Below, piece by piece: positions 36,198-50,289 of a DNA stretch of 64,000 nucleotides. Both the position numbers and the translations under genes were made by a program. The DNA is taken from assembly GCF_000002425.4 (NCBI RefSeq), contig NC_037269.1, positions 7,127,164-7,191,163 of the forward strand, given 5' to 3'. Positions within the stretch are counted from its first letter, which is position 1. The number at the start of each line of letters is the position of its first letter. This DNA comes from Physcomitrium patens (Eukaryota > Streptophyta > Bryopsida > Funariales > Funariaceae). The notes under the pieces were generated by a model, which saw only the letters and a list, made by a program, of their open reading frames with translations, did no database searches and was not told the DNA's origin.

Positions 36198-39116
36198 CAT
36201 TGTCTCATAAGCTTGGTTACTCTTAATTGTTAAAGTATGCGATTTAGAGGACTGAGGACAAAGACGAATTTGAAAGGAACTGAATTTCACAGGTACTAAA
36301 GAAATTCACAGGTATTATTGAATTTCACATAATACTAAAGGATCCATACCAGGCGCGTGGTATTTTGATTGCATACAGCGCTCGGTTCTAACCAAGTGAA
36401 TAGGAAACACAGTGAGATTGTGGATTTTGAGTTAAAGAATTTCCTATCAAACACTTGGGATATTTTTGTTCCACAATATGTGACTCGTGGTACTCAATGT
36501 TACTCGTGGTCTGTGTTCCTCATCGTTGATTAAAAAGAGAAACACCACGACCCTCACTGCAAGCTTGCTAGATCCTCACTGCCATCACCACCATACTCGC
36601 GAGCCTTGTACGTGGTGCCATCACCACTATGCCACCACCTCTACGCCTCACCAAGGTGCTCGGGGTCATGAGATTTTTGAGTTGCGGCTGGAATTCTTGA
36701 TATTGCTCCTATAAATTAAGCCGCATCTCGTCCTCCACACTCATCAGTGCCTCCTTCTCTTCTCAACATCTTTGCATTTCCTGTCAGGTTATTTTATAAT
36801 ATTACTTCTTTTTATTCTATTCTTATCTAAATTAAAAACTAAATCCATTCTCTTATAATATAGCATGCTTTTAATTTGCAATCAATACAACATACTTACA
36901 ACTCACTATCAATATAACAATCTATTCACTTTCATACTTCTAGCTATAAAAAAAATTACTAAATATAATATTAAAAAATAGTAGCAACTTGGTTCTATAG
37001 AAACTAATCTTATATTCTTTTGTTCAAGCTCTAATCCATCCAATCTACTATACCTTTAGTAAACCACTCCTAAGTCCAATTTAGTTCTTTATCTATCTAT
37101 TTTTCAAAGAAAGAAGATAAGGCAAAGTACACTTGGTCAATTGTTTTGGCAATGTTACTACTTGCATCAACAAAAGAAACATACAAAACTTAGTTCAACA
37201 TTTGTCTTATAACAAAATAAACTCATCTAATTTAATAAATCATATTACTCTAAAATTCAAGCCAAGGTTTAAATCATTACTAATAAATGATAAAAACTTA
37301 CTTATGATTCAAACCATCCATTGAATCTTATTGTGATCTCAACCACTATGCCAATTCAACATTAAGGATGATGTTCTCAAATACTTGCATACATACTACA
37401 ATCCATCCAATATATTACATCTTCAATTAACCTTTTTTTTAGTCTAACTCAATTCTTATAATGGTCTATATTTGAGAGGAAGAAGGCAAGATAAAGCACC
37501 CTTAGTTGATTGCTCCAACAATGTTACTACTTACATCAATAAGAGCAATGTCATAAAATATAGGCATGGATGTAGGAGACAAGGTACAAATCTTTCAATA
37601 ATTATTAGGCAAGGCAAGCAATTGTGGTTGAAGCCTAATGATGCTTTGTTTACTTAGTTCCAATTAGGCTAAAGATAAGAATGAGACTAATTATTAGTCA
37701 TTATTTTTGAAACATAAATGAAATAATAACAAAGATATTTAATCCATTGGCATAGAAATACATAGTTAATGCAGATGATTGTCATCATGCCAAAATTAAA
37801 GTATTTATTGTATGTGCAAAATTAATACATGATATTAGTACATAGTATTAGTTCATGAAGTAACTGTAAGTACTACATTATAAATAGTCTTAGAACTCCA
37901 TCTAAATAAGATGGTCTTGTCAATTTAAACATTTCGATTCATCCTACATAGAAATCAATATCAATTATATCTCTTATATTAGAGTTTTAAAACATGGACT
38001 TGATTTGGATGTTTAAAGACTACAAATAGGTCATTGTACCAAGTGATGTTTTTAGAACACTCCATCATTAGAGCAATGACAAGTATGTCAAATTTTTAAG
38101 CCAAAAGTAAAAAGCTTACCAATCAACTAGCTAGTAAGGAACTTGAACTGAAATTAATTTTAAGTTAGAAGAAAAAAAAGATAATTGCAAACATTTTCAA
38201 ATTGAGGGGTTTCAATGTCAAGATGAAGAATTTAAAAGAATAGAAAACTTTGAAACTATGTATGAGTGGTATTGTGACAAAAAGATATAATTCAATGTGT
38301 TGAATAATTTAAATAAACTTTGTTCCAAATAATTAAATTATTGTGGAAATCTTGATTTCATCGTTTTATTATTAATGTAGTATATAAAACTATTATTTGT
38401 CGTATAAAGTATTAAATATAGCTCACTCTCATATTTGTTCATATCTAAATAAAATTTCAAATCCTAAAGTTAATTTATTAATTACAATTTTCTTATTTTG
38501 TTTTTTGAATTTCATCAATTTCAAAAAAAATTAAGATAATAAAGCAAAAAAGTGTAAAAAAATTAAAATAAAAAATAATATATATATATATAGATCTAAT
38601 TATTGATAATTTTAATAAATCAACTCATTCTATTCATGTAAATATCTTTTTTAATAATATTCGATTTAATTAAATTATTTTTTAATTTTTTAATTTTTTA
38701 TTATATACAATTGTAATATTAATTATTTATATGAGACCACATTTTTTAAATTTTTTATTAAATATGTAGTTTAAACTTTTGATGATAATTGATCATCTTT
38801 TATTTTTTTAAATTAATTTTATTTGATAGTAAAATATTTAATTTTTATTATTATTCTTCATGCCTAAGTAACTTTGTTTTATTTAATTAAAAAGTATGAT
38901 TTCTTATCTAAATTTTATTAATTAATCTATATCTTATGAATATAATTAATAATTTATAATTAAAGTTTTTATTATTTTAAAATTAAAATAATTTTTATTA
39001 TAATTATATTGAAAAAAAATTCAGTTTGGACAGCTTTTATATATGTGTGTTTTTTAAATAGAAGATAACTTTACATCAATTTAAAGTAGTTTATAATTTT
39101 ATAAATTTGCATTCTC

Positions 39117-39153
<37 letters not shown>

Positions 39154-39353
39154 TCCATACAATATATGTATTTGATTAAATTTAATTTTTAAATCCTACT
39201 TTTAATAGCAATAACAATATAATTGACATACTTTTGATTTTTTTAAGTCTTCAATAGCCTTAGAAAATTTAATTAAATATTAAATATTGTCCTATCTTAG
39301 ATTAAAGAAATCATCTAATCATGTATGTTATATATACTATTTATTTTTAAAAC

Positions 39354-39402
<49 letters not shown>

Positions 39403-41177
39403 TATTCAAATTATTAAATGGTATTAAAAAATAGATATTTTAATTTTATATATATATATATGAATTTTTATTTTTTTTAATAAATTTTTATTTTTTTATT
39501 TTTTTTAAATATAAAATAGTTATAATAAGAAATTCGGTTTTGATATTTTTAGTATTATTTTTATGTCCTAAGTTTAATTCCAAAATAATTTTATTTTTAT
39601 TTTTATTTTTTAGAAATATCTTATGCAATAGGATAGATTTAAAGTATTTTAGATTCAATCTCTTACATTTTAACTCTATTATCTTTGTTATTAATAATAT
39701 GGTTATAAATACTTTTGTATATAAAATAAGATAATCTGATATATGTATATATATGTTATACATAGTTATATATAATATATAGGAATAATCATGGATAATA
39801 TTTGTAAAATTTTTTATTATTAGAATTATTACAACTTTAAAAAAAATATTCAAACTTAAATTCTTATTAATATAAAATTCTATTATTAAAAAAAATTAGA
39901 GGTGTTAATTTTTTTTCTTTTTTTTTTTCTTCTAAGACATGGTCATTATAGTAATAAACATAAATCTTTATTAACTTCTAAACATTATTCTAATATTGCT
40001 CCAAAGTGTCATTTTTCTAATAAGTTGTCCAAGTATTATATGATTCCAACTTTGCACTACAAAGATATTTAAATTTTATAAATATAATTAAAAAATAATT
40101 TTATAAGATTTTAGATATTATTTTTAAATTTTCTAGGTTTTAATAAAAGGTTTTTTATAAAATAATTATATAATAGCCATTTTTTCATGGTACTAAGTAT
40201 CTTAGATATTAATAACTTATATCATTTTAATTATTAATTAGAAGTAATTTATTACAAAAGTAAGTAAATATCACCTTTAATATAATATTAAAAAATATTA
40301 CTATCTATTTTGATTAAAGACAATATATTAATAAATTATTAAGTATTTTTTGGATATAAAAATAGTTATTATTAATTTTATTTTTTTCCATAGATAAAAT
40401 AAATTTTATATCATAATATTGATTAGTTATTATAAAAAAGATATGATTTACACTCCGACTTTGATTAGCTACTATGTTGACAATTTTGTATTATTCTAGA
40501 ATCTCAAATCTTAAACCTTAAATTTGGTATTAAAATTTAATTTTAATTACTTATTTTTATGTTAGAATTACATTCATATTTATATTTTAATATTATTATT
40601 AGCACTTCATTACTAAGATGCAAAATTATAATAATTTTAATTTTTTTTGGTATAATATGGAGGATTTTGATTGTAATGGTTAAGAATAGGTTCATTTGTT
40701 TTTGTTGTTAAAATCATTTTAAATTATAATACCACTTTTTCTCAAAGAAATATTGTTTTTTAAAATTTAGTGATGTTCAAAAAAAAATCAAACATTTATA
40801 AAAATCCAAATATATAGAATTGTGCAATTTCAAAGAATATGGTGTAAGTTCTTTCAATATATCTTAATTGATAGATTTGTTGCCAACAACATTTTTACAT
40901 TTTTTAGATTCAAAAATGCTAATATTAAAGAGTCTATTCAATTACTTAAATAGTTATTAAGATTTAAGATATCTTATAATTTAGAACAATCTTGTTAAGT
41001 AAATAGTTAATAAATTCAAGTATTAATAAGTCTTAGAGGTAATTATTTTAATTAAATTAGTATTTTTTAATTATAATAATTAATATTTAGTTATTTTGAC
41101 CAATGTATAAATTTTCTTCTATTCATGTACAATATTTATTAAAAACTCATAAATATAAGTTAGTAGGTAAAAGATGC

Positions 41178-41208
<31 letters not shown>

Positions 41209-42380
41209 GACTTTTTAATTATTTATGTAAAAAATAAGATTTTTTTAGTTGATTCAAATCTATTTTGTTTTCACAAAAACTACCAATATATAATAAAATA
41301 GTCTTATACTTGTATAAAAATCTTTAAAATATTATAAGACTTTTTACAGTTTCTTTATAATTTATTTATAAATATTTTCGAAAAACTTAAAATATATTTT
41401 TAAATTTTTAATGAAGATTTGAAGATATATAATAAATATATTTTTATATTTTAATTAAGAATTGGAGCAAGATTTGAAGATCTCTCAAGGTTTCTAATAT
41501 AATTGGTTCTTTTTGAACACCATGTTTAAGTCAAAATTGTAAAAATCATAAATACTAGTAAAAATCATAGTGACTAACAAGTAGAGTAGAATTAGTAAAT
41601 TTTTAAATTTTTAAATATTTAATGATTAAAATATATCCAAAATCTAAATTATAATAAAGAAATTATTAAAATAAAAAAATAAAAGTTAGAAATATATTAT
41701 GTGTAAAAATAGGAATAGATATATAATTAAAGTTTATTGGATACATTATTACTAGGTAAAGAAGTGATGTTATTAACACACTAAAATTTATAGCTTCAAG
41801 TGTTTTTTATTTATTCTATAATTCATAAAAATCTTTTAATAGACTTATATAAAACCTTGTAAATATAATATAAACAAACAAGGAAGACAAAAGATATCTT
41901 AATCTTACCAATACATGTTTTGAAGTCATCCATATAATGCTTTGTTCCTAGTTTAATATTTAGTCTTGTTCTAATTTAATAACTTGGTCTTTCATACTAA
42001 TTTTATGTCTCTTAGTTTGCTTTTTTTTTACTTTACATCTGTAAAATTAAAAAACAAATTACTCAAATTAAAATTAGATGATATACAAAAACATAAATTT
42101 ATATTTAATTTTTTGATGATTTTATATTTTTGAGGTTAAATACATAAAAGTTATTAAAGAGAAAAAAATATCTAAATTCTAAAAATAAATACTCTTATTA
42201 ATTGTTAAAATGCATATGTTTAGTGCATAAGGGAATTGGCACAACATAACTTTATGATAACTTGTAACTTTTTCAAATTAGCAACAACATTATACAGCCA
42301 TACCATCTGAAAAATCATGAGATCTGGTAAAAGCATTTCTTTTCCAATTTGTTGAATAGCCGCCACCTACTTACAGTTAA
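36198..42380. other. Mostly very AT-rich intergenic tract
   Basis: No gene recognised. The first 500 bp are GC-richer with cac/cca-rich strings. After 36.8 kb the sequence is strongly AT-rich, with (TA)n at 39355-39400 and poly-A at 39121-39149 and 41178-41205. Confidence 0.7.
37305..37415 (+). repeat. Dispersed repeat, copy 2
   Basis: Diverged copy of 26793-26905, same orientation, same order of shared words. Confidence 0.55.
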
Positions 42381-42699
42381 TCGTGTTTGTGGAAGAGAAT
42401 AACCATGCCATCGAATTTTAACCTTTTAGACATTAAACATCCAGAAAATCAACCAAAAATATATGTTAATACAGAACAACAAAAAACTCTAGTTGAGACA
42501 CACCACAAAAAAATTAAAAATAAACAAAAACAAAACTATATCATACACATACTAAAATCAATTGAAAAACTTCTCATTATCAGTTACGCCTTTTACATCA
42601 GAAAAATTGATGCAATAAGTTATGAACTATACGCATATACTGTGATACCAACCGCACTTGAGCAGTTCCGGGTGATTCTACAATCATCTGTGAACCGCT

Positions 42700-43456
42700 T
42701 TGGCTTCTGCAGCCGGAGGTCAGCTACTCTAACTCGATACCAGAACTCTTATATCGGTGACTCGCACTGATCCTACTTCCTGTTCGTTAAATCCCTGCAA
42801 GATCATCCACTATCCCAACTAGGTTGCAGGCACAGCGTTCTGCTCTTACCATGACAATCACGAAGAGCTCCGTGTCATCACTCAGTAACTAAGTCTAACT
42901 GGACCTACTGTTCACCTGTTGCGTCTGTCTCAGGATGTGGCACAGAACTGGATGTCGGCATCACTGGAGAACGATATCAGTTTCGTTAGTGGAGGAGTCT
43001 GGACCTCATTTCAGCTCCTGAGAGCAATTCAACTGATTGCAGATACCCTCCAGCAAGGGACCGTATCGCACTGCACATCAGTTCCCGATCTGAATCAAGA
43101 ACGTTGTGCAGCAGCTTTTCGAGTAGGACGTTTGCCACTGTGTTGTCTCGTGCATATTTCACTGTAAGTGCGGGTGACTGGTTTCTGCTCTTCAACGAGG
43201 ATCATTGTCTCCACCAAACATGAGTGTTGACTGATTTGGATTGTCTGCAGAACCAACTCAGAAGCACTGTCCACTGCCACCAGATTCATGACGTTGCCGC
43301 AGAATCCGTTGCAACAGCACTTCCTGCTCCAGGTCTGAGCGATCGTTGCATTCTGTGATCTTGACATGTTTCAGCTAATCCCTCCATTTTGGTCATGGTC
43401 ACGAATCCCTCCGTAACTCTTGTGCGCACTTTGAGCTGCGCCGGATGCGACCATGA
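42700..43456. repeat. Diverged flank downstream of DUF3455 copy 1
   Basis: Aligns in order, with many mismatches, to about 49500-50264 (for example the shared caactaggttgcagg, the tgcaacagcactt string and cattttggtca). It is the older, non-homogenised part of a segmental duplication. Weak open frames here match nothing. Confidence 0.6.
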
Positions 43457-43481
43457 ACTCCTCATGAGGCGACCAGTTCCG

Positions 43482-44048
43482 CTACGCTGGCACATAGAAT
43501 GAGTAGTCGCATGCGTATGCCGACTTCTTCACATCTCCCTCGAGGGCTCTCTTCGTGTTTCTTGGCGCAAGGCCGTGCTTGGTGTTGATCCGTCGAACGT
43601 ACGCCACTCCGCCGAAATACTTCTCGTCGCCGGCGGACCCGGTTGACTTCAGCAATACCCAGGGGATGCTTTCCTGCTCCACCGCCACCTGCGCCACGCT
43701 CTTGCACGTCACTCTGCTGCGAGGCACACCGCGCATCTTGTTCGGCAGAGACTCCCAGGTGGGTCGCCCGCCCAGAGCGTCAGCCTGCAGAAGAAAGTAG
43801 TGGACGCCAACTTCCTGCTTGTGCTGATCGTATAGTTTCGCCGTGGCGTTGAACCCCACCCACGCCGTGCCATTGAACCGGTAGTGCTGGTAGCCCCTGG
43901 CGTGGAGCGTGTGCCGAAGCTTGTACCCATCGCGAGGTATGTCGATCGAAGAGGTGGAGTCCCGAAGATCCCTTGCTGTTGCGGCAGCACACAGAGCAAG
44001 CGACAACAGCGCCAGGAGTGTGGCGGCCAACCGCGGTGAAGTGTCCAT
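43482..44048 (-). CDS. Secreted DUF3455-family protein, copy 1
   Basis: Intronless frame for 188 residues. Residues 1-25 are a clear signal peptide (Leu/Ala-rich core ending AAATA), so the product is likely secreted to the wall or apoplast. The mature part fits DUF3455 (PF11937): GYQHYRFNG, AKLYDQHK, GVHY, PTWES, IPWVLLKS, then the hallmark GVAYVRRINTKHGLAP and a DYSFY end. Two N-glycosylation sequons (Asn59, Asn67) and two mature cysteines (115 and 180) could matter for folding outside the cell. The biochemical function of the family is unknown. The gene is GC-rich against AT-rich surroundings. Copy 2 at 50.3 kb encodes the same protein. Confidence 0.9.
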   Translation of the reverse strand: MDTSPRLAATLLALLSLALCAAATARDLRDSTSSIDIPRDGYKLRHTLHARGYQHYRFNGTAWVGFNATAKLYDQHKQEVGVHYFLLQADALGGRPTWESLPNKMRGVPRSRVTCKSVAQVAVEQESIPWVLLKSTGSAGDEKYFGGVAYVRRINTKHGLAPRNTKRALEGDVKKSAYACDYSFYVPA

Positions 44049-44269
44049 CGCGGAGATACTGAGGGGGTTGTGGCGGAATCGGATGGTCCTCTACTGCAGA
44101 GCAACGCCGGAGAGATTGAGGAGGCAGGTTGCAGCGAGCAGCAGAGATGGTGTCTTGTATGAGCTGCTTTTTGTAGGTCAGTCGTTGTAGGTTGCGGATG
44201 TGAGCGGCGAAGCGATTTGGGAGGTCGAGGCTGTGTGTTGGTTTGAGCAGGTTGTATGCGGAGCTGGTT

Positions 44270-44278
44270 CTTTTATGC
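44270..44278 (-). promoter_or_regulatory. TATA-like box upstream of DUF3455 copy 1
   Basis: Minus-strand cataaaaga about 225 bp before the ATG, inside the duplicated block, so both copies share it. Assignment rests on motif and position only. Confidence 0.35.
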
Positions 44279-44336
44279 TTCTGACGAGGGCGTTTTGAGG
44301 GAGGAGGAAGTCTGCGAGGGAGCTTCGATCGCCGTG

Positions 44337-46122
44337 TGGGTTCCTCCAGGAGACGGCATGGCGTGTCAGAGGATCATGTTTTTTGTTACTTGAAGTTCAG
44401 GGTCTAATTCAAACCGGCCTTATCATTGAGGGACATTTCAACATGCAAGGGATGCTTGGGGTTGACGTGGTGTCGAAAAGAACCAGAGCCGACGAATGAG
44501 CGAAGTGTTTTTCAGAGAAGCAGTGTGGGCTTTTGAACTTTATGTCCGGTCAATCAGTAGTTTACTTTTGTTTGATGCGAACTTATATCTTTTAGCGGGT
44601 GGGAGGAGGTTAAAGAGTTCAGAGTTTTCAACCTAGACCCAGTTGACAAATGCCGTCCTCAAAGGAACCCTCTTCCCTTGCATGATACTGCGAGTCATGC
44701 CACATGCTAAGCACGACCATACTTTGAAAAACATCTTTTTAGGAGTATGGATTCAACAAACTCTTGCCTAGGTGACAGCAGCAGTTCCCCATCATCCATG
44801 TAATGTGGAATCTCAAGAGATGGATATGTTACAAACCTTCAATAATACTTAGAAAAATTGGACAAGTAGGATTGAGGTCAGTATGATGATTTGTATTTTT
44901 TTGAGCCTTGATAATACAAACAAGGGTATTGATGTTAATATGGTATCACAATGCATTATGATATCATCCTATGCATAGATCTATTTGATTCTTAAGGATT
45001 TTAATCTTACATGTAAGTTACGATGTCATATTGTAATTGTTTATAGTATGTAAAAATTAACTAAAACATATAATATATTTATAAAAATTGATGTGTAATA
45101 AAGTGGTTAGTAACTTAATTTAAAAAGAGTTGATGTAAGAAAATTTATTTTGAGATTTATCTATTTTGATTATAGGATTTGAAGCTATTGTTAGGATTTT
45201 GGTGATATTTCAAGATTTGTGACAAATTTGTAGTTGAAATTTGTTGTAGTAATTGTCTACAGTATATCAGTACTTCATATAAAAATTTAATTTGTTTGGA
45301 CAGTCCAATTATGAGATATGAGCTATTGAAGTTTGGAAAATTTTCACCTTAAGGATATATGAGGTTTTAGAATATTTTTATCACATTTTGGATGATCTTT
45401 GGTACTTAAGGCTTATGCATTGATGTCATTGCCCCTATAAGGACAATTTTATATATGAAATTTGTGTTTTTCTATCTTGAAACTTCATTGAACAATTAGT
45501 GACAACCAAAAGCCTAGCACTTTCTTAAGGCAAATTCTCTCTACCTCGACAATAGTAACAAAAGAGGCATATAAAAGTTTCATGGTTTTGGAAGTGTAAA
45601 TTGATCAACTCAATAATATTCAATATATTTGACTTGAGATACTTGAATAAAACAACTACAAATTAAAAATAAATAAAAAGTTTCACTTGATAGATAAATT
45701 CTCATAATTTAAGTGTAGTACCATCAAACTATTATACAAGAATAACTCTTTACTCTCTAATTGGTGTAGTTGTGTTTGCTTAAGATATTTGAAGTGGTGC
45801 ATTTATTAAAGAAGATTCTATCAAACTTGTATATTCATAATTGTTTATTTGTGATGTTGGTTGAAGTACTAGACAAATTCAATATATAACAAGCATCATG
45901 TTTCTTATTTGTTTTTGCATTTGTATTACAAAATTCTTCATCTTAATTGAATCTACCATAATTATAAGAACTTAAAAATTTATAAATAAAAAAGATATAA
46001 AAAACCAATGCTTCATTGTAAAAATATTATTAATTTTAGAAAAAAAAATTACTTTTAAAGTACCTTGATGCTTCTAAATAAAAGAAGTTCATTATTTTTT
46101 ATTTAAAAAAATAAATTTGATG

Positions 46123-46163
<41 letters not shown>

Positions 46164-47290
46164 TCTTATTAAATTATTAAGTACATAAATTTAGATATAT
46201 TTGTAAAATGACAACACATTCATCTATTATCAAAAAAGAAAATTTAATAAAAAAATTCTTTAATATAAAATAAAATAAAAATCTAAAATAGCTATTACAA
46301 AATATAAAGAGGTTAGAAAGTTTTAAATTAAGATTAGAATATAAGAAATACAATAGTAAGATTAAAGATTATCTTATCTACTTAATATATTTTATACACT
46401 TCCATTTACTTCTATTTACTTAAATTATGTAGGAATTCTTTACAACATGTTCATAAAAAATTTATTGTAAGATAAATAACAATATAATTATAATTTTTTT
46501 AAATAATTATTTATTAGGTGTTATTAATTATTTAAAGTATTTGTATGTAGACTTAATATTAAATTTAATATTTTTATATGTGATTTGAAGCACATTCTTT
46601 TACTTATTATAAATATAATATTCATATATAAAAATAATTATAAATATAATATTTTTTTTATTAATATTCAATATTTTAAGTCTATAATATTTTGTGCACA
46701 TCTATAACAAGTATATATTATCTTTTCAATTAAATATTCATTAAGAGTGCATTCTGTATTAAACTAAAATATTTGTTAGATCTTTATCCATCAATATTTT
46801 AAAACTAATTATTATTATTTAGAATAAATTATAGAATTATTTGAACATCAGATTTGAATTTTCCGACATTAAAAATTCCATGGTCTAGAAATCATTTGAT
46901 AGAATATTATTTACATCAACCATGATGTGTCTAAAATTAAATTGATTGCTTGTTTTTTAATGTAATTCTACATTCAATTATTCAATGTTGACTCCAAAAA
47001 CATTTAAATTTTGAACCACTTCTTTTGATACTGGTTCACACAAAGTCCACAATTTGATGGCATAATTCTTTATATGGTGTCATTACCCAGTCACTGAGCA
47101 ATGAAATATAAGTCTATCATGGTAAAAAAACACATACCATTATTGTAGAAAAAATTCTACTGTGAAGAACTTCATAACAGTAGTGGTTACAATGATTAAA
47201 ATGCCAATGTCAACTTTTCATTATTCATTGCATTGCACTAATTGCATTAACTGGCATTAAAATGTGCGATTCTGAGATCACATTTTTTGA
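44337..47290. other. Spacer, AT-rich after 44.8 kb
   Basis: No gene recognised. Contains (TA)n at 46124-46161. Confidence 0.65.
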
Positions 47291-49499
47291 GCAACAAATC
47301 TCATAAACAAGGTACACTATTCAGTACCTTGCCACAACCAAGAGAAACCAAAAACAAGGAAAAACACATAATATCATATGCTTGTGATGTCGGAGACTGT
47401 TTCTTCAATGAAGAAGTCATTGACAAGATCCGCGACTGCTTTTGGACATAGAGTCTCGGGGGTGACCACAATTTTGGATGATGGAACTGTCCCCAACAAT
47501 TGTGCGTGGTCAGATGAGAAGGATTTGAGGATGCGTCCGCGAGTATTCGAAGCGATTTGTTGGACGTCGCAGGTGTTGTCCAAAAGCAGTCGCGGATCGA
47601 CGAATCACGAAAGCTCGACTTACTTTTTGCAGTTTGTTGAAAAGATGCTGGAACACTAGTCGACACATGGAGGAACCACGTTGTGAAGCTTCATGAATTG
47701 GGGTGGCCCTGCTTGTTGGATTAGTGACGTATCCCCCTCATATATCATGCTGAATCGTCGGCCGAACTGGCTTGACTTCTGAAGCCAAGGTTGTCTCCAC
47801 TAACGCCAAATATAAAAATGAAAATGAAAATGAAAACAGCTCGGTGAAGAGCAGCTGTCGTTTCCAGCGTCATCTCCGTGGATCACTGTAGGCAGCCTCT
47901 TGAGCGCATAAAATCGAGCAACTCCTCTGGGTTAGTCCATTTAGTTTAGTCATTCATTATTTGTGCGGAAGTCGATGATCTTGTATACATCACACTGCCG
48001 ATCAGTTCTCCACGGTGGGTATCACGACGGCCCCCGTTTTGAACTCTCTGTTTTTTCGTTTCATTTTCCGCTTTTCCGGAGACTTTTCCAGGGTCTCTTC
48101 ACATCCAGCTCAGACGATTGTTGTTTCTCATTGAGACGGTGGATCTTTGCTTGTCGAATGGAACGAAGTAGAATTGTTCACTATCTTCCATCAGTAGAGA
48201 CGATTCCACCTCGAGTTTTGCGGGATGACTCCCACTGCCTCCAGTTCAGAAGATTTCTTGAGACTCTTTCCCCCAGTGGATCAGCGTAAAATTCCATCAC
48301 AGCTAACAAGCTTGAGTTCTCGCCGACAGGGTCACTTGTTTGATGATGCTGGTTGCAAGAAATTTCTGGAAGCACATTCTTCCCACAGCCATGGTGATGA
48401 TTTTGTAAAAGAAGCACGGTTTTGCAGGCTTTTGGACTAATCAGGAGCACTTCAACGTGACAGAAAGCGTTTGAGGTGAGGATAGGTAATGAACCAAATT
48501 CCGACAGAGTGCCAGCTTGTTCCAACGAAAGTCTTGGACGTAGTTCGATGTCTCAGAGCAGCACTGAACTAGCGTCATGGGACTGAAAGCCAAGTGACCT
48601 TCACAACTCAGAGATATTCGAAAGCACAATCAGGTGGTTCCCAAGCAACATGAGTTGTACTTGCTGATAAAGGGTCTCCCAAGAGCCACTCAGATTCACT
48701 CTCTGAAAAAAATCCATTGAAAGTTGGACGCGCAATGTGAAACAGTAATTTGGGAAAATTCCGAATTGAAAACTACACTGGGAATTCTCATCTTAGTCTA
48801 TTATGGATGATTATGTGGTATTCTTATTGTCCCAGTACATGAAACCATCAATTTTGCCATTGTCAACATGAGGTGCTTACTGTAGTTGAAATAATTGGGA
48901 AACAATTTACACCATAACAATTCCTACTCTTTTGCAACTGAACAAAAAGCCATGTTAAATGGAACTGCTACATTACCGCCATGGTTTACCACACGTTTGG
49001 CATTTAAAGGTGAAAGTCGAACATGACTTTGAAATACTGCGTGAATGAAGAAAATGCAGCAGATTGGATAATAACATAGATATATGAAATAAACAATAAT
49101 AATGCATACTGAAAGTGCAAGTCTGATATTTTTCCATGGGAGAACGTAGTTTAACCTTATGAGAGAACAATAGTAATCTGCCTTACACTTATAGAAATAT
49201 TGCTCGGTAAAATAAATGGTAGTGAATCCAACACCCTCCTCCCTTCGTCACCGTATATACGTATAAATATTGATTAGATTATTTTGACCAACCGAGTAGT
49301 GGCCTTGTCACGAAACGCACTGTGTTACTCCCAGTCATATGAAAACAACATGAACATGTAATGATTTGTGGGTAAGAGTAAAGCAGTAAATGCACCATAA
49401 ACCTGAAGCAGGACGAAATCAATTTCCATTCTGTATTTCTGATGCATTCACAGGATTACATCCCATACGCAAGCAGCAACCTCTGGTGGAATATCTGTA
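47291..49499. other. GC-richer region with weak open frames
   Basis: Best candidates are minus 47374-47583 (69 residues, LLGTVPSSKIVVTPETLCPK and ending in an ISDITSI-like acidic tail) and plus 48225-48440 (71 residues, charged). They read like possible exons, but I cannot assign a family or confirm splice structure. Confidence 0.3.
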
Positions 49500-50264
49500 A
49501 CTCGTGAACCATTTCAGTTCCTAATACCGATCACCAACTACTACTCTTCGGTTATGAGACTCTCGCATCGGTAACAGGCGCTAATCGCAATTCAAATTCG
49601 ATGAGCCCTGCGTCCCCGCACGGTTTCTCAACTAGGTTGCAGGGGCAATGATCCACTGTTGCGATGACGATTATGAAAGGCTCCCTGCATTGCAGCACTG
49701 TCATCATGACGTAACTATGCCCATGTAGAGCAAGTGCTTACTTGTCGCTACTGACACAGGGCATTGCAGAGAGCCCAATGTCCGCATCGCTGCCGAAGGA
49801 TATAAGCTACGATCGTGGAAGAGTCTTCAACTCACATCAGCATCCCCGAACAGCTCTTCCGATCCCGGCTGAACTCCACAGAGGAGTACACCTCACCGAA
49901 CATCAGTTGTCAATCTGAAGCAGGAGTGGTACGCAGCAGTAGAGCAGCTTCAAACGTCAAATGCTTGTCACTGCTTTTCGCAAGTGGCTTGGCACAAGGG
50001 GATGGTGTTTGCTGCTCTTCGATCAAGTCAATTGATTGAAACAAGGATGACTAATGGTTCAAAATCACAGGAAAGGCGAGTCCGCGTATATATTAACTGT
50101 TACCAGTTTCACGACATCGTAGTCCAGGCCACTGCAACAGCACTTGCAGCTCAAGTTCTGAGGAATAGAGTCCAACTCCGGTCTACAACGTTGAATCGAC
50201 TCACATCATTTTGGTCAAGAAACAGGGCCATTCCGTAAACTTGCTGTGATGTATTCGACCCTGG
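49500..50264. repeat. Diverged flank downstream of DUF3455 copy 2
   Basis: Counterpart of 42700-43456, matching in order but with frequent mismatches and gaps, unlike the perfectly matching gene block beside it. Confidence 0.6.
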
Positions 50265-50289
50265 ACTCCTCATGAGGCGACCAGTTCCG

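Larger units (their letters stand above)
43457..44336 (-). repeat. 880-bp identical duplicate, copy 1
   Basis: By base-by-base reading I see no difference from 50265-51144, at a constant offset of 6808 bp. The block covers the DUF3455 gene, 25 bp after its stop and 288 bp before its ATG. Confidence 0.9.

Noticed and set aside
42387-42770. 127-codon plus-strand frame beginning before the DUF3455 copy 1 flank
   Set aside because: Lys/Ile/Tyr-rich AT-driven translation running into duplicated flank sequence; no family features.
43555-44190. Several open frames on both strands overlapping the DUF3455 gene (also at copy 2)
   Set aside because: Shadows of a GC-rich gene; only the minus-strand 188-residue frame has a signal peptide and family motifs.
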